DNA of 64,000 nt from Pseudolabrys sp. (lineage in GTDB: Bacteria > Pseudomonadota > Alphaproteobacteria > Rhizobiales > Xanthobacteraceae), in assembly GCA_019689975.1 (NCBI GenBank), contig JADGGK010000009.1, forward strand, positions 1 through 64,000. Reading direction: 5' to 3'. The notes under the pieces were generated by a model. It worked only from the letters and a program-made list of their open reading frames with translations, searched no databases and was not told the origin of the DNA. Shown here one piece after another: positions 43,550 to 52,997 of this stretch. The stretch's first letter is position 1. Each line of letters begins with the position of its first letter. A program made the translations under genes and the position numbers.

Positions 43550-45271
43550 TCAATGGATTTCCGGCTCCGGCACCACGCCGTGCGGCCCCAGAAAGTCGAA
43601 GTCGCAGCCTTCGTCCGCCTGCCCGATATGCGCGGAATAAAGCGCGCCGTAACCCCTCGGATAGCGCGCAGCGGGCGGAGTCCATCGCGCGCGGCGCCGC
43701 GCGAGTTCTTCCTCCGAGACGTGCAGGTGAATGCGACGCGCGGGCACGTCCACCTCAATCTCATCGCCGGTCTGCACCAGCGCAAGCGGTCCCCCGACGA
43801 AACTTTCCGGCGCGACGTGCAAGATGCAGGCGCCATAACTGGTGCCGCTCATGCGCGCGTCGGAGATGCGGATCATGTCGCGCACCCCCCGCGCCAGCAG
43901 ACGTCTGGGAATCGGCAGCATGCCCCACTCGGGCATGCCGGGACCTCCCTTGGGGCCGGAGTTCTTGAGCACCAGGACATGGTCGGGCGTGACGTCAAGA
44001 TCCTCTCGCTCGATCTCGCGCAGCATGTGGTTGTAGTCTTCGAAAGCGATCGCCTGGCCGCGGTGCTTCAGCAAGCGCGGATCGGCAGCCGAGGGCTTGA
44101 TGACGCAGCCGTTGGGCGCCAGGTTGCCCTTGAGCACGGCCGTCGCGCCGCCGGGATAGACGGGATCGTTCAGCGAACGGATGACGTCGGGGAGATAGAC
44201 CCGTGCGCCTGCGATATTGGCCCCGATGCTCTGGCCGGTGACGGTGAGACAGTCGAGATCGAGCACCTCGCGCAGGTTCTGCATCAACGCCCGCAATCCG
44301 CCGGCATAGAAGAAGTCTTCCATGAGATATTTACCCGACGGCCGCACATTGGCGATGACCGGCACCTCGCGCGATAGCTGATCGAAGCGGTCCATGGTCA
44401 AGGCAATACCGGCACGCCGCGCCATGGCGATGACGTGGATGATCGCGTTGGTCGATCCGCCCATGGCCATGTGCACCCGGATGGCGTTGTCGAAGGCGGC
44501 GCAAGTCATGATCTTGCCGGGCACGAGATCTTCCCACACCATCTCCACGATGCGCCGGCCGGCAAGGCTGCACATGCGAGGATGGTTGGAATCGACCGCC
44601 GGGATCGACGACGCGCCCGGCAGCGCAAGCCCGAGCGCTTCCGCAATCGCCATCATGGTCGCGGCCGTTCCCATGACCATGCAGGTGCCGAAGGAGCGGG
44701 CGATTCCGCCCTCGATCTCACTCCACTCCGCGTCGCCGAGATTGCCGGCGCGCTTCTCGGTCCAGTATTTCCACACGTCGGAGCCGGATCCGAGATATTC
44801 GCCGCGCCAGTTGCCGCGCAGCATGGGGCCTGCGGGAACGTAGATAAAGGGAATTCCCATGCTGATCGCGCCCATGATCAGGCCGGGCGTGGTCTTGTCG
44901 CAACCGCCCATCAACACCGCGCCGTCGATCGGATGACTGCGCAAGAGTTCCTCGGTCTCCATCGCCAGCAGGTTGCGATAGAGCATCGTCGTCGGCTTGA
45001 CGAAGATCTCGCCGAGCGACATTGCCGGCAGTTCGACCGGAAAGCCGCCCGCTTGCAGGACGCCGCGCTTGACGTCCTCGGCGCGGGCACGCAGATGGCC
45101 GTGACAGGGGTTGAGATCGCTCCAGGTATTGATGATGCCGATGACCGGCTTGCCCTGCCAATCCTTGGCATCGAAGCCGGCCTGGCGCAGCCGCGAACGG
45201 TGACCGAACGCGCGCAGGTCTTCGACGCCCAGCCAGCGATGGCTACGCAGCTTTTCGGTCTTACCGGTCAT
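43550..45271 (-). CDS. IlvD/Edd family dehydratase, sugar-acid (L-arabinonate-type) dehydratase
   Basis: A 573-aa Fe-S dehydratase. Cluster cysteines are C56 (NPCHGHL), C124 (MGGCDKTTPG) and C197 (SFGTCMVMGTA). The same spacing is found in L-arabinonate dehydratase (C59, C127, C200, as I recall it), so a [2Fe-2S] sugar-acid dehydratase is more likely than the IlvD of branched-chain amino acid synthesis. The C-terminal RISDARMSGTSYGACILHVAPES carries the catalytic Ser. It removes water from an aldonic acid to give a 2-keto-3-deoxy acid. Its ATG (45271) overlaps the TRAP permease stop (ATGA), so uptake and dehydration are coupled. A longer open frame upstream is only the out-of-frame shadow of the TRAP gene. 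Confidence 0.92.
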   Translation of the reverse strand: MTGKTEKLRSHRWLGVEDLRAFGHRSRLRQAGFDAKDWQGKPVIGIINTWSDLNPCHGHLRARAEDVKRGVLQAGGFPVELPAMSLGEIFVKPTTMLYRNLLAMETEELLRSHPIDGAVLMGGCDKTTPGLIMGAISMGIPFIYVPAGPMLRGNWRGEYLGSGSDVWKYWTEKRAGNLGDAEWSEIEGGIARSFGTCMVMGTAATMMAIAEALGLALPGASSIPAVDSNHPRMCSLAGRRIVEMVWEDLVPGKIMTCAAFDNAIRVHMAMGGSTNAIIHVIAMARRAGIALTMDRFDQLSREVPVIANVRPSGKYLMEDFFYAGGLRALMQNLREVLDLDCLTVTGQSIGANIAGARVYLPDVIRSLNDPVYPGGATAVLKGNLAPNGCVIKPSAADPRLLKHRGQAIAFEDYNHMLREIEREDLDVTPDHVLVLKNSGPKGGPGMPEWGMLPIPRRLLARGVRDMIRISDARMSGTSYGACILHVAPESFVGGPLALVQTGDEIEVDVPARRIHLHVSEEELARRRARWTPPAARYPRGYGALYSAHIGQADEGCDFDFLGPHGVVPEPEIH

Positions 45272-47139
45272 TTCGTTGCAACTTTGACCTTCGGCACCGC
45301 CCGCCTGGCGAATACCTGCGCGGCAATCACGAAAGCGGCGATTACCGCGCCGATCACGTCGGTGATCACGTGCGGATCGATCAGCAATAAACCACCGATT
45401 ACCAGCAACACGCTCTGCCAGTGTCGCGAATGCGTCCAAAAATAGCCGTGCAGGCCGGCCGCGAAGATGACGACGCCGCAGCTTGCGGTGAGGCTCGCCC
45501 ATGCGATTTTCGGCCAGTCCCCGATCATCAGCAGTTCCGGCGCATAGACGAACATGAAGGGAACGATGAAGCTCGTGGCCGCGATCCGTACCGCCGCCCA
45601 GCCGGTGACCCACAGATCGGACTTGGCGAGACCGGCCGCCGCATAGACGGCGAGTGCGACCGGCGGGGTGATGGCCGAAAGAATCGCGAAGTAGAAAGCA
45701 AACATGTGCGCGGCCGGCAGCGGGACGCCGAATTTCACGATGGCCGGTACCAGCAACGCCGTCATGATGATGTAGGCGGGCGTCGTTGGCATGCCCATGC
45801 CGAGCACGATGCCCGCAATCATCGTGAACACCAGTGCAAGCAGAAGATAATTTTGCGACAGATGAACGACATATTGGGTGAACACGATGCCGAGCCCGGA
45901 AAGCGTCACCACCGCGATGACGACGCCGGCCGCGGCGCAGGCCATTGCCACCGGCAGCGCGTTGCGTGCGCCGTCGACGCACGCCGCGATAATGTTTTCC
46001 ACCGTGACATAGTGACGGGTCGACCTTCGCAAGGCAGCCACCGGAAAACAGGCGAGCACGCCGGCCAAGGCCGAGAGCGGCGCGCTGTAGCCCGAATACA
46101 TGACGACCAGGATGGCGATGACGGGAATGAACAGGTGCCCGCGCTCGCGCATTACTTCGCTCAGCCGCGGCAGGTCCGCACGCGGCACGCCGACCAGACC
46201 GCGCCGTTTGGCTTCGAAATGCACCGCCGAGAAACAGGCAAGGTAATAGAGGATCGAAGGAATGAGCGCCCAGATTACCACCTGGCCGTAGGAAACCCCG
46301 AGAAATTCCGCCATCACGAAGGCGGCAGCACCCATGATCGGCGGCATCAACTGTCCGCCGGTCGACGCGACCGCCTCCACCCCGGCGGCGAAATGGGGCG
46401 GGAATCCCGAACGCTTCATCAGCGGAATGGTGATCGGGCCATCGACCATCACGTTGGCCACTGCGCTGCCCGAGATCGTGCCGAACAGTGCCGAAGAGAC
46501 GCAGGAAACCTTGCCCGGGCCTCCCGCGGTGTGACCGGTCAGGCTCATCGCGAAATCCATGAATAGCTGACCGGTGCCCGTGCGCTCCATGAAAGATCCG
46601 AACAACACGAAGATCAGCACATAGGCCGCGGAGACGGACAGAGGAATGCCGAATATGCCCTCGACCGTCATGTAGAGCTGATCGATCATGTTCTGCGCCG
46701 ACAGATGCGCGACGAACATGCCATAGACGAGGAAGGCCAACGCGGTGAGCGGCAACGCCCAACCGATGACGCGGCGGGTGCCCTCCAGCACCATCGCCGT
46801 CATGATCACCCCCATGGTCATGTCCGACCAGCTCAATTCGTCGACATAAAAGATGCGGTTGACGACATAGTCGTAATTGACAAACAGATAGATGATGGGC
46901 GCCACCGCGAGTACGAGCAGAAGATAGTCGAGCGGTTTCGGCAAACCTTCGGCTTTACCCGATCCGCGATAAAGCAGGAACACAAGGGTCATCGCGAATG
47001 CGAGGTGCGTGCCGCGATACCAGATCGCCTCCGGAGAACCGAACGCGATCGCCCACATGTGATAGAGGGCCATCGCGACCGATATCGCGGTGATCGCCAG
47101 ACGAAATAACCCGGCGTAGGAAAGATCGATCCTGCTCAC
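45268..47139 (-). CDS. TRAP transporter fused permease (4TM/12TM, TAXI type)
   Basis: A 623-aa inner-membrane protein combining the small (DctQ) and large (DctM) permease parts. It has roughly sixteen hydrophobic helices, with family segments GSAVANVMVDGPITIPLMKRSGFPPHFAAGVEAVASTGGQLMPPIMGAAAFVMAEF (about residues 226-281) and GMGMPTTPAYIIMTALLVPAI. Such fused permeases work with TAXI binding proteins, as encoded 68 bp upstream at 47208-48158, importing organic acids with sodium or proton. Its stop overlaps the dehydratase start by 4 bp. Confidence 0.94.
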   Translation of the reverse strand: MSRIDLSYAGLFRLAITAISVAMALYHMWAIAFGSPEAIWYRGTHLAFAMTLVFLLYRGSGKAEGLPKPLDYLLLVLAVAPIIYLFVNYDYVVNRIFYVDELSWSDMTMGVIMTAMVLEGTRRVIGWALPLTALAFLVYGMFVAHLSAQNMIDQLYMTVEGIFGIPLSVSAAYVLIFVLFGSFMERTGTGQLFMDFAMSLTGHTAGGPGKVSCVSSALFGTISGSAVANVMVDGPITIPLMKRSGFPPHFAAGVEAVASTGGQLMPPIMGAAAFVMAEFLGVSYGQVVIWALIPSILYYLACFSAVHFEAKRRGLVGVPRADLPRLSEVMRERGHLFIPVIAILVVMYSGYSAPLSALAGVLACFPVAALRRSTRHYVTVENIIAACVDGARNALPVAMACAAAGVVIAVVTLSGLGIVFTQYVVHLSQNYLLLALVFTMIAGIVLGMGMPTTPAYIIMTALLVPAIVKFGVPLPAAHMFAFYFAILSAITPPVALAVYAAAGLAKSDLWVTGWAAVRIAATSFIVPFMFVYAPELLMIGDWPKIAWASLTASCGVVIFAAGLHGYFWTHSRHWQSVLLVIGGLLLIDPHVITDVIGAVIAAFVIAAQVFARRAVPKVKVATK

Positions 47140-47207
47140 GGCGTGCCCCTGCGACTCTGATCGAACGGCGCAACGCGGCGCTGCAACCCGTCCCTCGCGT
47201 CGTCCCG

Positions 47208-48158
47208 TCAGTTTGTCTGAACGTCGAGTCCCGCCTCCTTATAGAATTTTGCCGCGCCGGGATGAAACGGCACGCCGATATCGGCTCCCATGCCTTTCAC
47301 ATCCAGCTTGCCGATATCCTTGACGATGTTGGCGAGAGTCTGGGTATTGGCGGCAATCTGCTTGGTCATTTGATAGACCTCGTCGCCCGGCAATTTGCAC
47401 GACACCACGATGTGGGTGAAGAATCCGATCACCTGCACATCCTGGTCCTGCTTGGGGTAGCTGTTCTTCGGAATCGTGATCAGTTTATAGCCGGGATTGA
47501 GTTTCCGCATCTTGTCGATGCTGTCGGACTGGTCGATCAGCTTGATGTCGCGCGCGGCGGCCAGATCCATGATCGCACCCGCCGGCACGGCGGTATTGAG
47601 TCCGAACGCGACGGCATGACCGTCCTTCATCTGGTTGACCGAGTCGCTGTAGCCGACGAAGCTCACCTTCACGTCGGCATAGCTGATGCCGTTCACCTCG
47701 AGCAGCTGGCGCGTGATGAGTTCCCCGGTATTGCCTTTCTGCTGCGTCGTGATGCTCTTGCCCTTCAGGTCGGCGATCTTGTTCACGCCTGAATCGGCGG
47801 TGACGACCAATTGATAGTATTGCGGGTAGAGGGTCGCGACATTGCAGACGTTATGATGCGGCTTGTTGAACGGCGGCTTGCCGGCGATGGCATCGACCGC
47901 CGAGATCGAGTTGGAGAATCCGATATCGGCCTTGCCTTCCTCGATGGCCCGCACATTGGCGATGCCGGCACCCGGCGACTGCTGCACCGCGAGCCCGGGA
48001 ATCGCCTTTTCCCATAAATCCTTGAGCTGGCCGCCGAGCGGAATCCATGAGCCCCCCTGGGGGCCGGTCATGAATTTGAGCTCGGAGGCCTCGGCCGGGG
48101 CCGCAAGGGCCAGAGCAAGGCCAGCCGCGAGGCTGAACGTCCGGATGTGCGCTGTCAT
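47208..48158 (-). CDS. TAXI family TRAP transporter solute-binding protein
   Basis: A 316-aa periplasmic protein with signal peptide (FSLAAGLALALAAPAEA). The mature start ELKFMTGPQGGSWIPLGGQLKDLWEKAIPGLAVQQSPGAGIANVRAIEEGKADIGFSNS is the hallmark of TAXI proteins. The C-terminus holds GVPFHPGAAKFYKEAGLDV. It captures an organic acid, plausibly an aldonate given the dehydratase in the same operon. ATG 48158 was chosen for the clean signal peptide; upstream in-frame residues look non-coding. Confidence 0.93.
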   Translation of the reverse strand: MTAHIRTFSLAAGLALALAAPAEASELKFMTGPQGGSWIPLGGQLKDLWEKAIPGLAVQQSPGAGIANVRAIEEGKADIGFSNSISAVDAIAGKPPFNKPHHNVCNVATLYPQYYQLVVTADSGVNKIADLKGKSITTQQKGNTGELITRQLLEVNGISYADVKVSFVGYSDSVNQMKDGHAVAFGLNTAVPAGAIMDLAAARDIKLIDQSDSIDKMRKLNPGYKLITIPKNSYPKQDQDVQVIGFFTHIVVSCKLPGDEVYQMTKQIAANTQTLANIVKDIGKLDVKGMGADIGVPFHPGAAKFYKEAGLDVQTN

Positions 48159-48462
48159 GGGCTCCTCTCCCTCGCCCGCTTGCATTCGAAGGCGCGGGCT
48201 TGTTATCGGCGGCAAGCCTACGCGCCGGCGGCCGCGGCGCACAAGACCTCCCGATCGATCGACCGGGGCAACCGCGTCGTCGGGACCCGACGACCGGATT
48301 TTGCCGCGGCGTCGCGGCTGAATTCCTATCCGCAAGCCGGCGAGCGGCGCCAAGGCGAACGATCTCTTAACGATGGCTGCCTTAAAGTGCGCGGCTCGAG
48401 CTTGAGGCACGCGGCCGAGGACCGAAACCTATCGGCCCGCATGCTCCCCGGGGTGATTGCCC
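48159..48462. other. 304-bp divergent promoter region of the TAXI operon
   Basis: No gene is seen. It should contain promoters for the TAXI binding protein (minus) and the small membrane protein (plus). I see no repeated palindrome or clear hexamers that I would call. Confidence 0.4.
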
Positions 48463-48858
48463 ATGGCCGTGCATCGCGTGTCGCTTCACCGCCGCTGGCT
48501 CCTGCGCGACATCCCGCGAACCGCGGTGCTGCTGGCCTGGCTCGTTGCCGGCATCGTCGCCCTCATTGTCCTGATAGACTGGCACGCGATCCGGCGCTCC
48601 GCGCTGCAAAACGCCTCGCCGACGGCAGCGACGATCGACCAGCAGCAGCTCAGGAGCGGCTCGATCATCGTCGCGCCCATGGAGGGCGACCAGTGCTGGC
48701 AGCGCACGCTTGACAACCGCACCGGGCAGATGTGGGACAATGGTTACGTCAGCTGCGAAAAAACGCTGACGCCGTCGCGCATTGATCCGAGCGTCAACAT
48801 GAGCGCCGCCCGCCTCAACGCGATCGGCAAGGCGTTCCGGTCAGACCGAGGCAATTGA
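48463..48858 (+). CDS. Small membrane protein of unknown function
   Basis: A 131-aa protein with one transmembrane helix (AVLLAWLVAGIVALIVLIDW, residues about 22-41) and a periplasmic domain. Two cysteines lie in GDQCWQRTLDNRTGQMWDNGYVSCEKTL. The GDQCWQRxxDNxTG pattern is familiar from short uncharacterised rhizobial proteins (memory only). ATG 48463 follows another in-frame ATG 48457. It stands alone before tRNA-Pro. Confidence 0.75.
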   Translation: MAVHRVSLHRRWLLRDIPRTAVLLAWLVAGIVALIVLIDWHAIRRSALQNASPTAATIDQQQLRSGSIIVAPMEGDQCWQRTLDNRTGQMWDNGYVSCEKTLTPSRIDPSVNMSAARLNAIGKAFRSDRGN

Positions 48859-48908
48859 ACATCCCTGCTCGGGCTTTCCCGACCAAAACCGGCGGATCAT
48901 CGCGGGTC

Positions 48909-48985
48909 TGGTCGGAGTGGCAGGATTTGAACCTGCGACCCCCTCGTCCCGAACGAGGTGCGCTACCAGACTGCGCTACACTCCG
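48909..48985 (-). tRNA. tRNA-Pro (anticodon CGG)
   Basis: From 48985 on the minus strand, acceptor CGGAGTG pairs with CACTCCG, discriminator A, CCA encoded (48911-48909). The anticodon stem CCTCG/CGAGG encloses loop TTCGGGA with anticodon CGG (reads CCG). The T arm is CAGG-TTCAAAT-CCTG. Length 77 nt including CCA. Confidence 0.97.
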
Positions 48986-49044
48986 ACCGGCAGCGGTCTT
49001 ATAACCATGGGGCCGAGAAGGCCGCAAGCGCGAGGAAGCCCCCT

Positions 49045-50013
49045 TTGACCGCCGAACCTGGAACCCGCGTCGTTATGGCCTCCGCCGCAGGTATAGCGGC
49101 TGCGGGGCGCTGTCTTGCCGCCGGCGGCCTTGCCGCCTTCCCGACCGAGACGGTCTACGGGCTCGGCGCCGACGCTCGTCACGGCCAGGCGGTCGCCCGG
49201 CTTTATGCAGCCAAGGGGCGCCCGGCCTTCAACCCCTTGATCGCGCATGTCGCCGATCGAGCGGCGGCGCGACGCCTCGGCATGTTCAACCCGGTGGCCG
49301 AGCGGCTGGCGGAAGCGTTCTGGCCCGGCCCGCTCACCTTGGTGCTGCCGCGTCGGAAGGACTGCCCGGTCAGCGAGCTTGCGCTTGCGGGACTCGACAG
49401 CATCGCGGTCCGGGTGCCGGCGCACCCGGTGGCGCGGGCGCTGCTCGAGGAGGTCGGCGCGCCGATCGTGGCACCATCGGCCAACCGTTCGGGCCACGTG
49501 TCGCCGACCACGGCAATGCACGTGCTGCATGACCTGCGCGGCCGCATCGACCTCGTCGTCGACGGCGGCCCATGCACGGTCGGCCTTGAGTCGACGATCA
49601 TCTCCTGCCTCGGCGAGCCGGCGCTGCTGCGTGCGGGCGGCCTGCCGCGCGCCGAGATCGAGCGCGTGCTGGGAAGCGCTTTGTCGGAATCGGCTCCCGG
49701 GCGGGCACCGCGGGCGCCGGGAATGCTTGCGTCGCACTATGCGCCCAAGGCGCGGTTGCGACTCAATGCGGAAGACGCTCGCGACGGCGAGGCGCTGCTC
49801 GCCTTCGGTCCCGCGGTACCGGCAGCGCGCGGACCCATGCTCAATCTTTCCCCGCGCGGCGACCTGGTCGAGGCCGCCGCCAACCTGTTTGCCCACCTGC
49901 GCGCGCTCGATGCCTCGGGCGCCGCAAGTATCGCGGTGATGCCGGTGCCGCACCACGGCTTGGGCGAGGCGATCAACGACCGCCTTGCGCGCGCCGCCGC
50001 GCCGAAAGTATGA
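49045..50013 (+). CDS. L-threonylcarbamoyladenylate synthase (Sua5/YrdC)
   Basis: A 322-aa Sua5-type protein with a YrdC domain plus C-terminal Sua5 domain. It makes threonylcarbamoyl-AMP for the t6A37 modification of tRNAs reading ANN codons. Motifs: GGLAAFPTETVYGLGADA, YAAKGRPAFNPLIAHV, PSANRSGHVSPTTA, GLESTIISC, and GMLASHYAPKARLRL, the linker that closes the active site. TTG 49045 gives an N-terminus of usual length (MTAEPGTRVVMASAAGIAAAG); ATG 49075 is the alternative. It is 8 bp upstream of the flavoenzyme gene and 60 bp from tRNA-Pro. Confidence 0.93.
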   Translation: MTAEPGTRVVMASAAGIAAAGRCLAAGGLAAFPTETVYGLGADARHGQAVARLYAAKGRPAFNPLIAHVADRAAARRLGMFNPVAERLAEAFWPGPLTLVLPRRKDCPVSELALAGLDSIAVRVPAHPVARALLEEVGAPIVAPSANRSGHVSPTTAMHVLHDLRGRIDLVVDGGPCTVGLESTIISCLGEPALLRAGGLPRAEIERVLGSALSESAPGRAPRAPGMLASHYAPKARLRLNAEDARDGEALLAFGPAVPAARGPMLNLSPRGDLVEAAANLFAHLRALDASGAASIAVMPVPHHGLGEAINDRLARAAAPKV

Positions 50014-50020
50014 GTGGCCC

Positions 50021-51457
50021 ATGAACCTGCAGGCCAAGCCGCAACGGACGGCGACGATCGCGCCGCAATTGCTCGAGCGCTTCGTCGCGATCGTCGGCGA
50101 GAAATATGCGCTCACGGATCCGCAGGCACAGGCGCCTTACCTTGTCGAGATGCGCGACCTCTATCGCGGCTACACGCCGGTCGTGCTCCGACCCGGGTCG
50201 GTCGCGGAGGTCTCCGCCATCCTCAGACTCGCCAATGAAACGCGCACCGCCGTCGTCCCGCAGGGCGGCAATACCGGTCTTGTGGGTGGGCAGATCCCGC
50301 TTAACGGCGAAATCGTGCTCTCGCTCAATCGCCTTGATCGAATCCGCGAGGTCGACCCCGTCTCCAATACCATGACGGCCGAGGCCGGCGTGACTCTGCA
50401 GCGGGCACGCGAGGCCGCGGCGCGCGCGGGTCGCCTGTATCCGCAGCTGCTGCCGTCGGAAGGCACGTGCACCATCGGCGGCAACCTTGCCACGAATGCC
50501 GGCGGCACGGCGGCGCTTGCGTACGGCATTGCCCGCGCGCACGCGCTCGGGCTCGAGGTCGTGCTGGCGGACGGGCGCGTGCTCAACAATCTGAACAAAC
50601 TCAAGAAGGATAATACCGGCTACGATCTGAAGGATCTTTTCATCGGTGCGGAAGGCACGCTCGGCATCATCACCGCCGCGGTATTGCGACTGGTGCCGCG
50701 ACCGCGCGCGGTCGAAACCGCCTATGCCGCCGTATCGTCGCCGCAGGCCGCGGTCGATCTTCTGGGCGTCGCCGCCGAGCGCACCGCCGGGGCGGTGACG
50801 TCGTTCGAGCTGATGGCGCGCGCCGGCGTCGAGGCGGTCTTCCGCTACGATGCCAAGAGCCGCGATCCCCTCGGCCGGCCTTACGGCTGGTACGTTCTGA
50901 TCGAGCTCTCGTCGCAGCAAGAAAGCGGGCTGCGCGATGCACTCGAAGGCATCCTGGCCGAGGGTCACGAGAGGGGCCTCGTGCTCGACGCCACGATCGC
51001 GGAGAGCCTCGAGCAGGCCAAGGCGTTCTGGCGCATCCGTGAACTATTCGGCGAGGTGCAGCGGCATATCGGCGCTTCGATCAAGCATGACGTTTCCGTG
51101 CCGGTCGCCGCCATACCCGCCTTCATCGCCGATGCCGACGCCGCGGTCACGCAATTCATCCCGGGCAGCAAGACGCTTCCGTTCGGCCACCTGGGCGACG
51201 GCAACATCCATTACAACGTGATGCAGCCCGCGACGATGGCCAAGGCCGACTTTCTCGCGCAATGGCACGCGGTGAACAAGGTCGTGTTCGAGGTGGTGCG
51301 CAAGCACGGCGGCTCGATCTCGGCGGAGCACGGCATCGGCGTGATGAAGCGCGACATTCTTCCCGACTACAAGGATCCGGTGGCGCTCGACCTCATGCGC
51401 GGTCTCAAGAAACTGCTCGATCCCAACGGTATCCTCAATCCCGGCAAGGTACTGTGA
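50021..51457 (+). CDS. FAD-binding oxidase, D-2-hydroxyglutarate/D-lactate dehydrogenase-like
   Basis: A 478-aa GlcD/DLD-type flavoprotein. FAD (PCMH) motifs: VVPQGGNTGLVGGQIPLNGEIVLSLNRL (about residues 79-106), LPSEGTCTIGGNLATNAGGTAALAYG, IGAEGTLGIITAA. The C-terminal catalytic domain has LPFGHLGDGNIHYNV and SISAEHGIGVMKRD with the metal-binding His residues. It oxidises a D-2-hydroxy acid, most likely D-2-hydroxyglutarate or D-lactate, passing electrons to ETF or quinone. It follows sua5 closely in the same direction and is convergent with the SRAP gene. Confidence 0.93.
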   Translation: MNLQAKPQRTATIAPQLLERFVAIVGEKYALTDPQAQAPYLVEMRDLYRGYTPVVLRPGSVAEVSAILRLANETRTAVVPQGGNTGLVGGQIPLNGEIVLSLNRLDRIREVDPVSNTMTAEAGVTLQRAREAAARAGRLYPQLLPSEGTCTIGGNLATNAGGTAALAYGIARAHALGLEVVLADGRVLNNLNKLKKDNTGYDLKDLFIGAEGTLGIITAAVLRLVPRPRAVETAYAAVSSPQAAVDLLGVAAERTAGAVTSFELMARAGVEAVFRYDAKSRDPLGRPYGWYVLIELSSQQESGLRDALEGILAEGHERGLVLDATIAESLEQAKAFWRIRELFGEVQRHIGASIKHDVSVPVAAIPAFIADADAAVTQFIPGSKTLPFGHLGDGNIHYNVMQPATMAKADFLAQWHAVNKVVFEVVRKHGGSISAEHGIGVMKRDILPDYKDPVALDLMRGLKKLLDPNGILNPGKVL

Positions 51458-51465
51458 GACGCGCT

Positions 51466-52224
51466 TCAGAACAGATCCTGCTGCCCGTCGTCGGGCTCCG
51501 CGACGATTGATCCGGATTTGCCGCGCGTTGCCTTCGCCGAGCTGCGCGGGGCGTCGTGCTCCCCCACCGGCCGCAGCAGGCTTGCATCGTCGTTGGTCAC
51601 GCGATTGACGGCGGTGGAAATCGCATAGGCCTCGAGCAGATCCTCGGGCGCCGGCGCGAGCAGCGACCACGCGCTCGCCGCATCGACCGCCGCGCAATCG
51701 AGCCAAGGCTCGAACGCCTCGGGCGGCAGAATCGCCGGCATGCGCGCATGAACGTGAGTCAAGGTCCGGTTGGACGCGGTGGTGATGATTGCGGCGCCGT
51801 CGAGCTCTTCTCCATTCGGTCCGACCCAGCTATCCCAGAGGCCGGCGAAAGCCATTAGCGCGCCGGACCTGGCGCGCACGTAGTAGGGTTGCCGGCTCCC
51901 CCGCCCGGCCTGCCACTCGTAGAAGCCGTCGGCGGGAATAAGGCAGCGCCGCCGCTTCATCGCGGCGCGGAACGCTGGCTTGGTGAGGACCGTTTCGCCG
52001 CGCGCATTGTATAGAAGCGACAATGCGCGCGGATCCCTCGCCCATGACGGGATCAAGCCCCACCGCATCAAGGCAAACCGCCGCCGGCCTTCGCTGATCC
52101 GGACCACGGCGATCGGCTGGCTCGGCGCGATGTTGTAGCGCGGCGGAAACACCGGTTGCTCGCAATAGCCGAACCGGTTCCTGATCACCGCAGGAGCAGA
52201 GACGAGCGTGTAGCGGCTGCACAT
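51466..52224 (-). CDS. SOS response-associated peptidase (SRAP, HMCES/YedK)
   Basis: A 252-aa SRAP protein. After Met removal Cys2 (MCSRYTL) forms a thiazolidine crosslink with abasic sites in single-stranded DNA and protects them. Other active-site elements: YNIAPSQP, LLYNARGETV (Asn), LIPADGFYEWQ (Glu), and THVHARMPAIL (His). The ATG at 52224 is fixed by the need for Cys2; the longer frame is not used. The C-terminal tail (APRSSAKATRGKSG...) is family-typical in rhizobia. Confidence 0.95.
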   Translation of the reverse strand: MCSRYTLVSAPAVIRNRFGYCEQPVFPPRYNIAPSQPIAVVRISEGRRRFALMRWGLIPSWARDPRALSLLYNARGETVLTKPAFRAAMKRRRCLIPADGFYEWQAGRGSRQPYYVRARSGALMAFAGLWDSWVGPNGEELDGAAIITTASNRTLTHVHARMPAILPPEAFEPWLDCAAVDAASAWSLLAPAPEDLLEAYAISTAVNRVTNDDASLLRPVGEHDAPRSSAKATRGKSGSIVAEPDDGQQDLF

Positions 52225-52498
52225 GGGTCCGACCAGCCGATGGCGGGCGCCTTGCCGCCCCGCGGCAGGACCGGCGCCGCGCCCGTGCGGCGCGAGCATG
52301 CCGCCGCAGCGGCACCGACTTCAAGGGGCTGCCGCCCGTCCGCCGCGCGCAGGCGATGCCTGCGGCCGGGCGCGGCGGCATGCGGGGGCGCCGTCCCTGC
52401 GCAACCGCGGCGACATTACCGCGGTCCGACCGTAAGATCCGGCGCGTTGCGGGCCGCCGGCCATGGCCGGCCCGCGGTCGTGACGATAAAAGACTTGC

Positions 52499-52933
52499 AT
52501 GGATGCACGGACCTACCCAGGCCGGCCGATTCTTGCGGTCAGCGCCGCCATCGTGCACGACGGCCGGGTGCTGGTGGTGCGCAGGGCGCGCCACCCTGCG
52601 TTCAGACTATACACGCTTCCCGGCGGCGCCGTCGAAGTCGGCGAAACCTTGCACCAGGCGATCGTGCGCGAGGCGCGCGAGGAGACCGCGCTCGAGATCG
52701 CTCCAGTCGCGCTCGCCGGCTACCGCGAAGCCATCGGCAAAGACGCCGCCGGCCGGATCGAACGGCACTTCGTCATTCTGAGCTTCGCCGCGCGCTGGCT
52801 CGGCGGCAGCCTCCGGCTCAACGAGGAGCTCGACGATGCGCGTTGGCTCGCGCCGTCCGAACTGGCCGGATTGAGCACGACCGAAGGGCTGGAGGAGATC
52901 GTCCGGGCGGCGATCGCGTGCATGGCCGACTGA
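52499..52933 (+). CDS. Nudix hydrolase
   Basis: A 144-aa Nudix protein with the box GGAVEVGETLHQAIVREAREETALEI (residues 41-66; G-x5-E-x7-REUxEE-x-G/A-U), where Mg2+ is bound by the glutamates. It hydrolyses a nucleoside diphosphate linked to another moiety; the ADP-ribose/NADH-type or 8-oxo-dGTP class is not determined. It stands 65 bp before the TIGR02301 gene in the same direction, and 275 bp from the divergent SRAP gene. Confidence 0.92.
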   Translation: MDARTYPGRPILAVSAAIVHDGRVLVVRRARHPAFRLYTLPGGAVEVGETLHQAIVREAREETALEIAPVALAGYREAIGKDAAGRIERHFVILSFAARWLGGSLRLNEELDDARWLAPSELAGLSTTEGLEEIVRAAIACMAD

Positions 52934-52997
52934 GGCGCTCCTTGCCCGCGCCTTGCTGCGGGCGCATAACGTGGCGAAGAAACGCCGTGGATCATTG

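Noticed and set aside
43550-46762. A single 1070-residue minus-strand open frame that includes the dehydratase
   Set aside because: Its first 500 residues are the out-of-frame shadow of the TRAP permease gene, which has clear membrane helices and family motifs. The dehydratase starts at ATG 45271.
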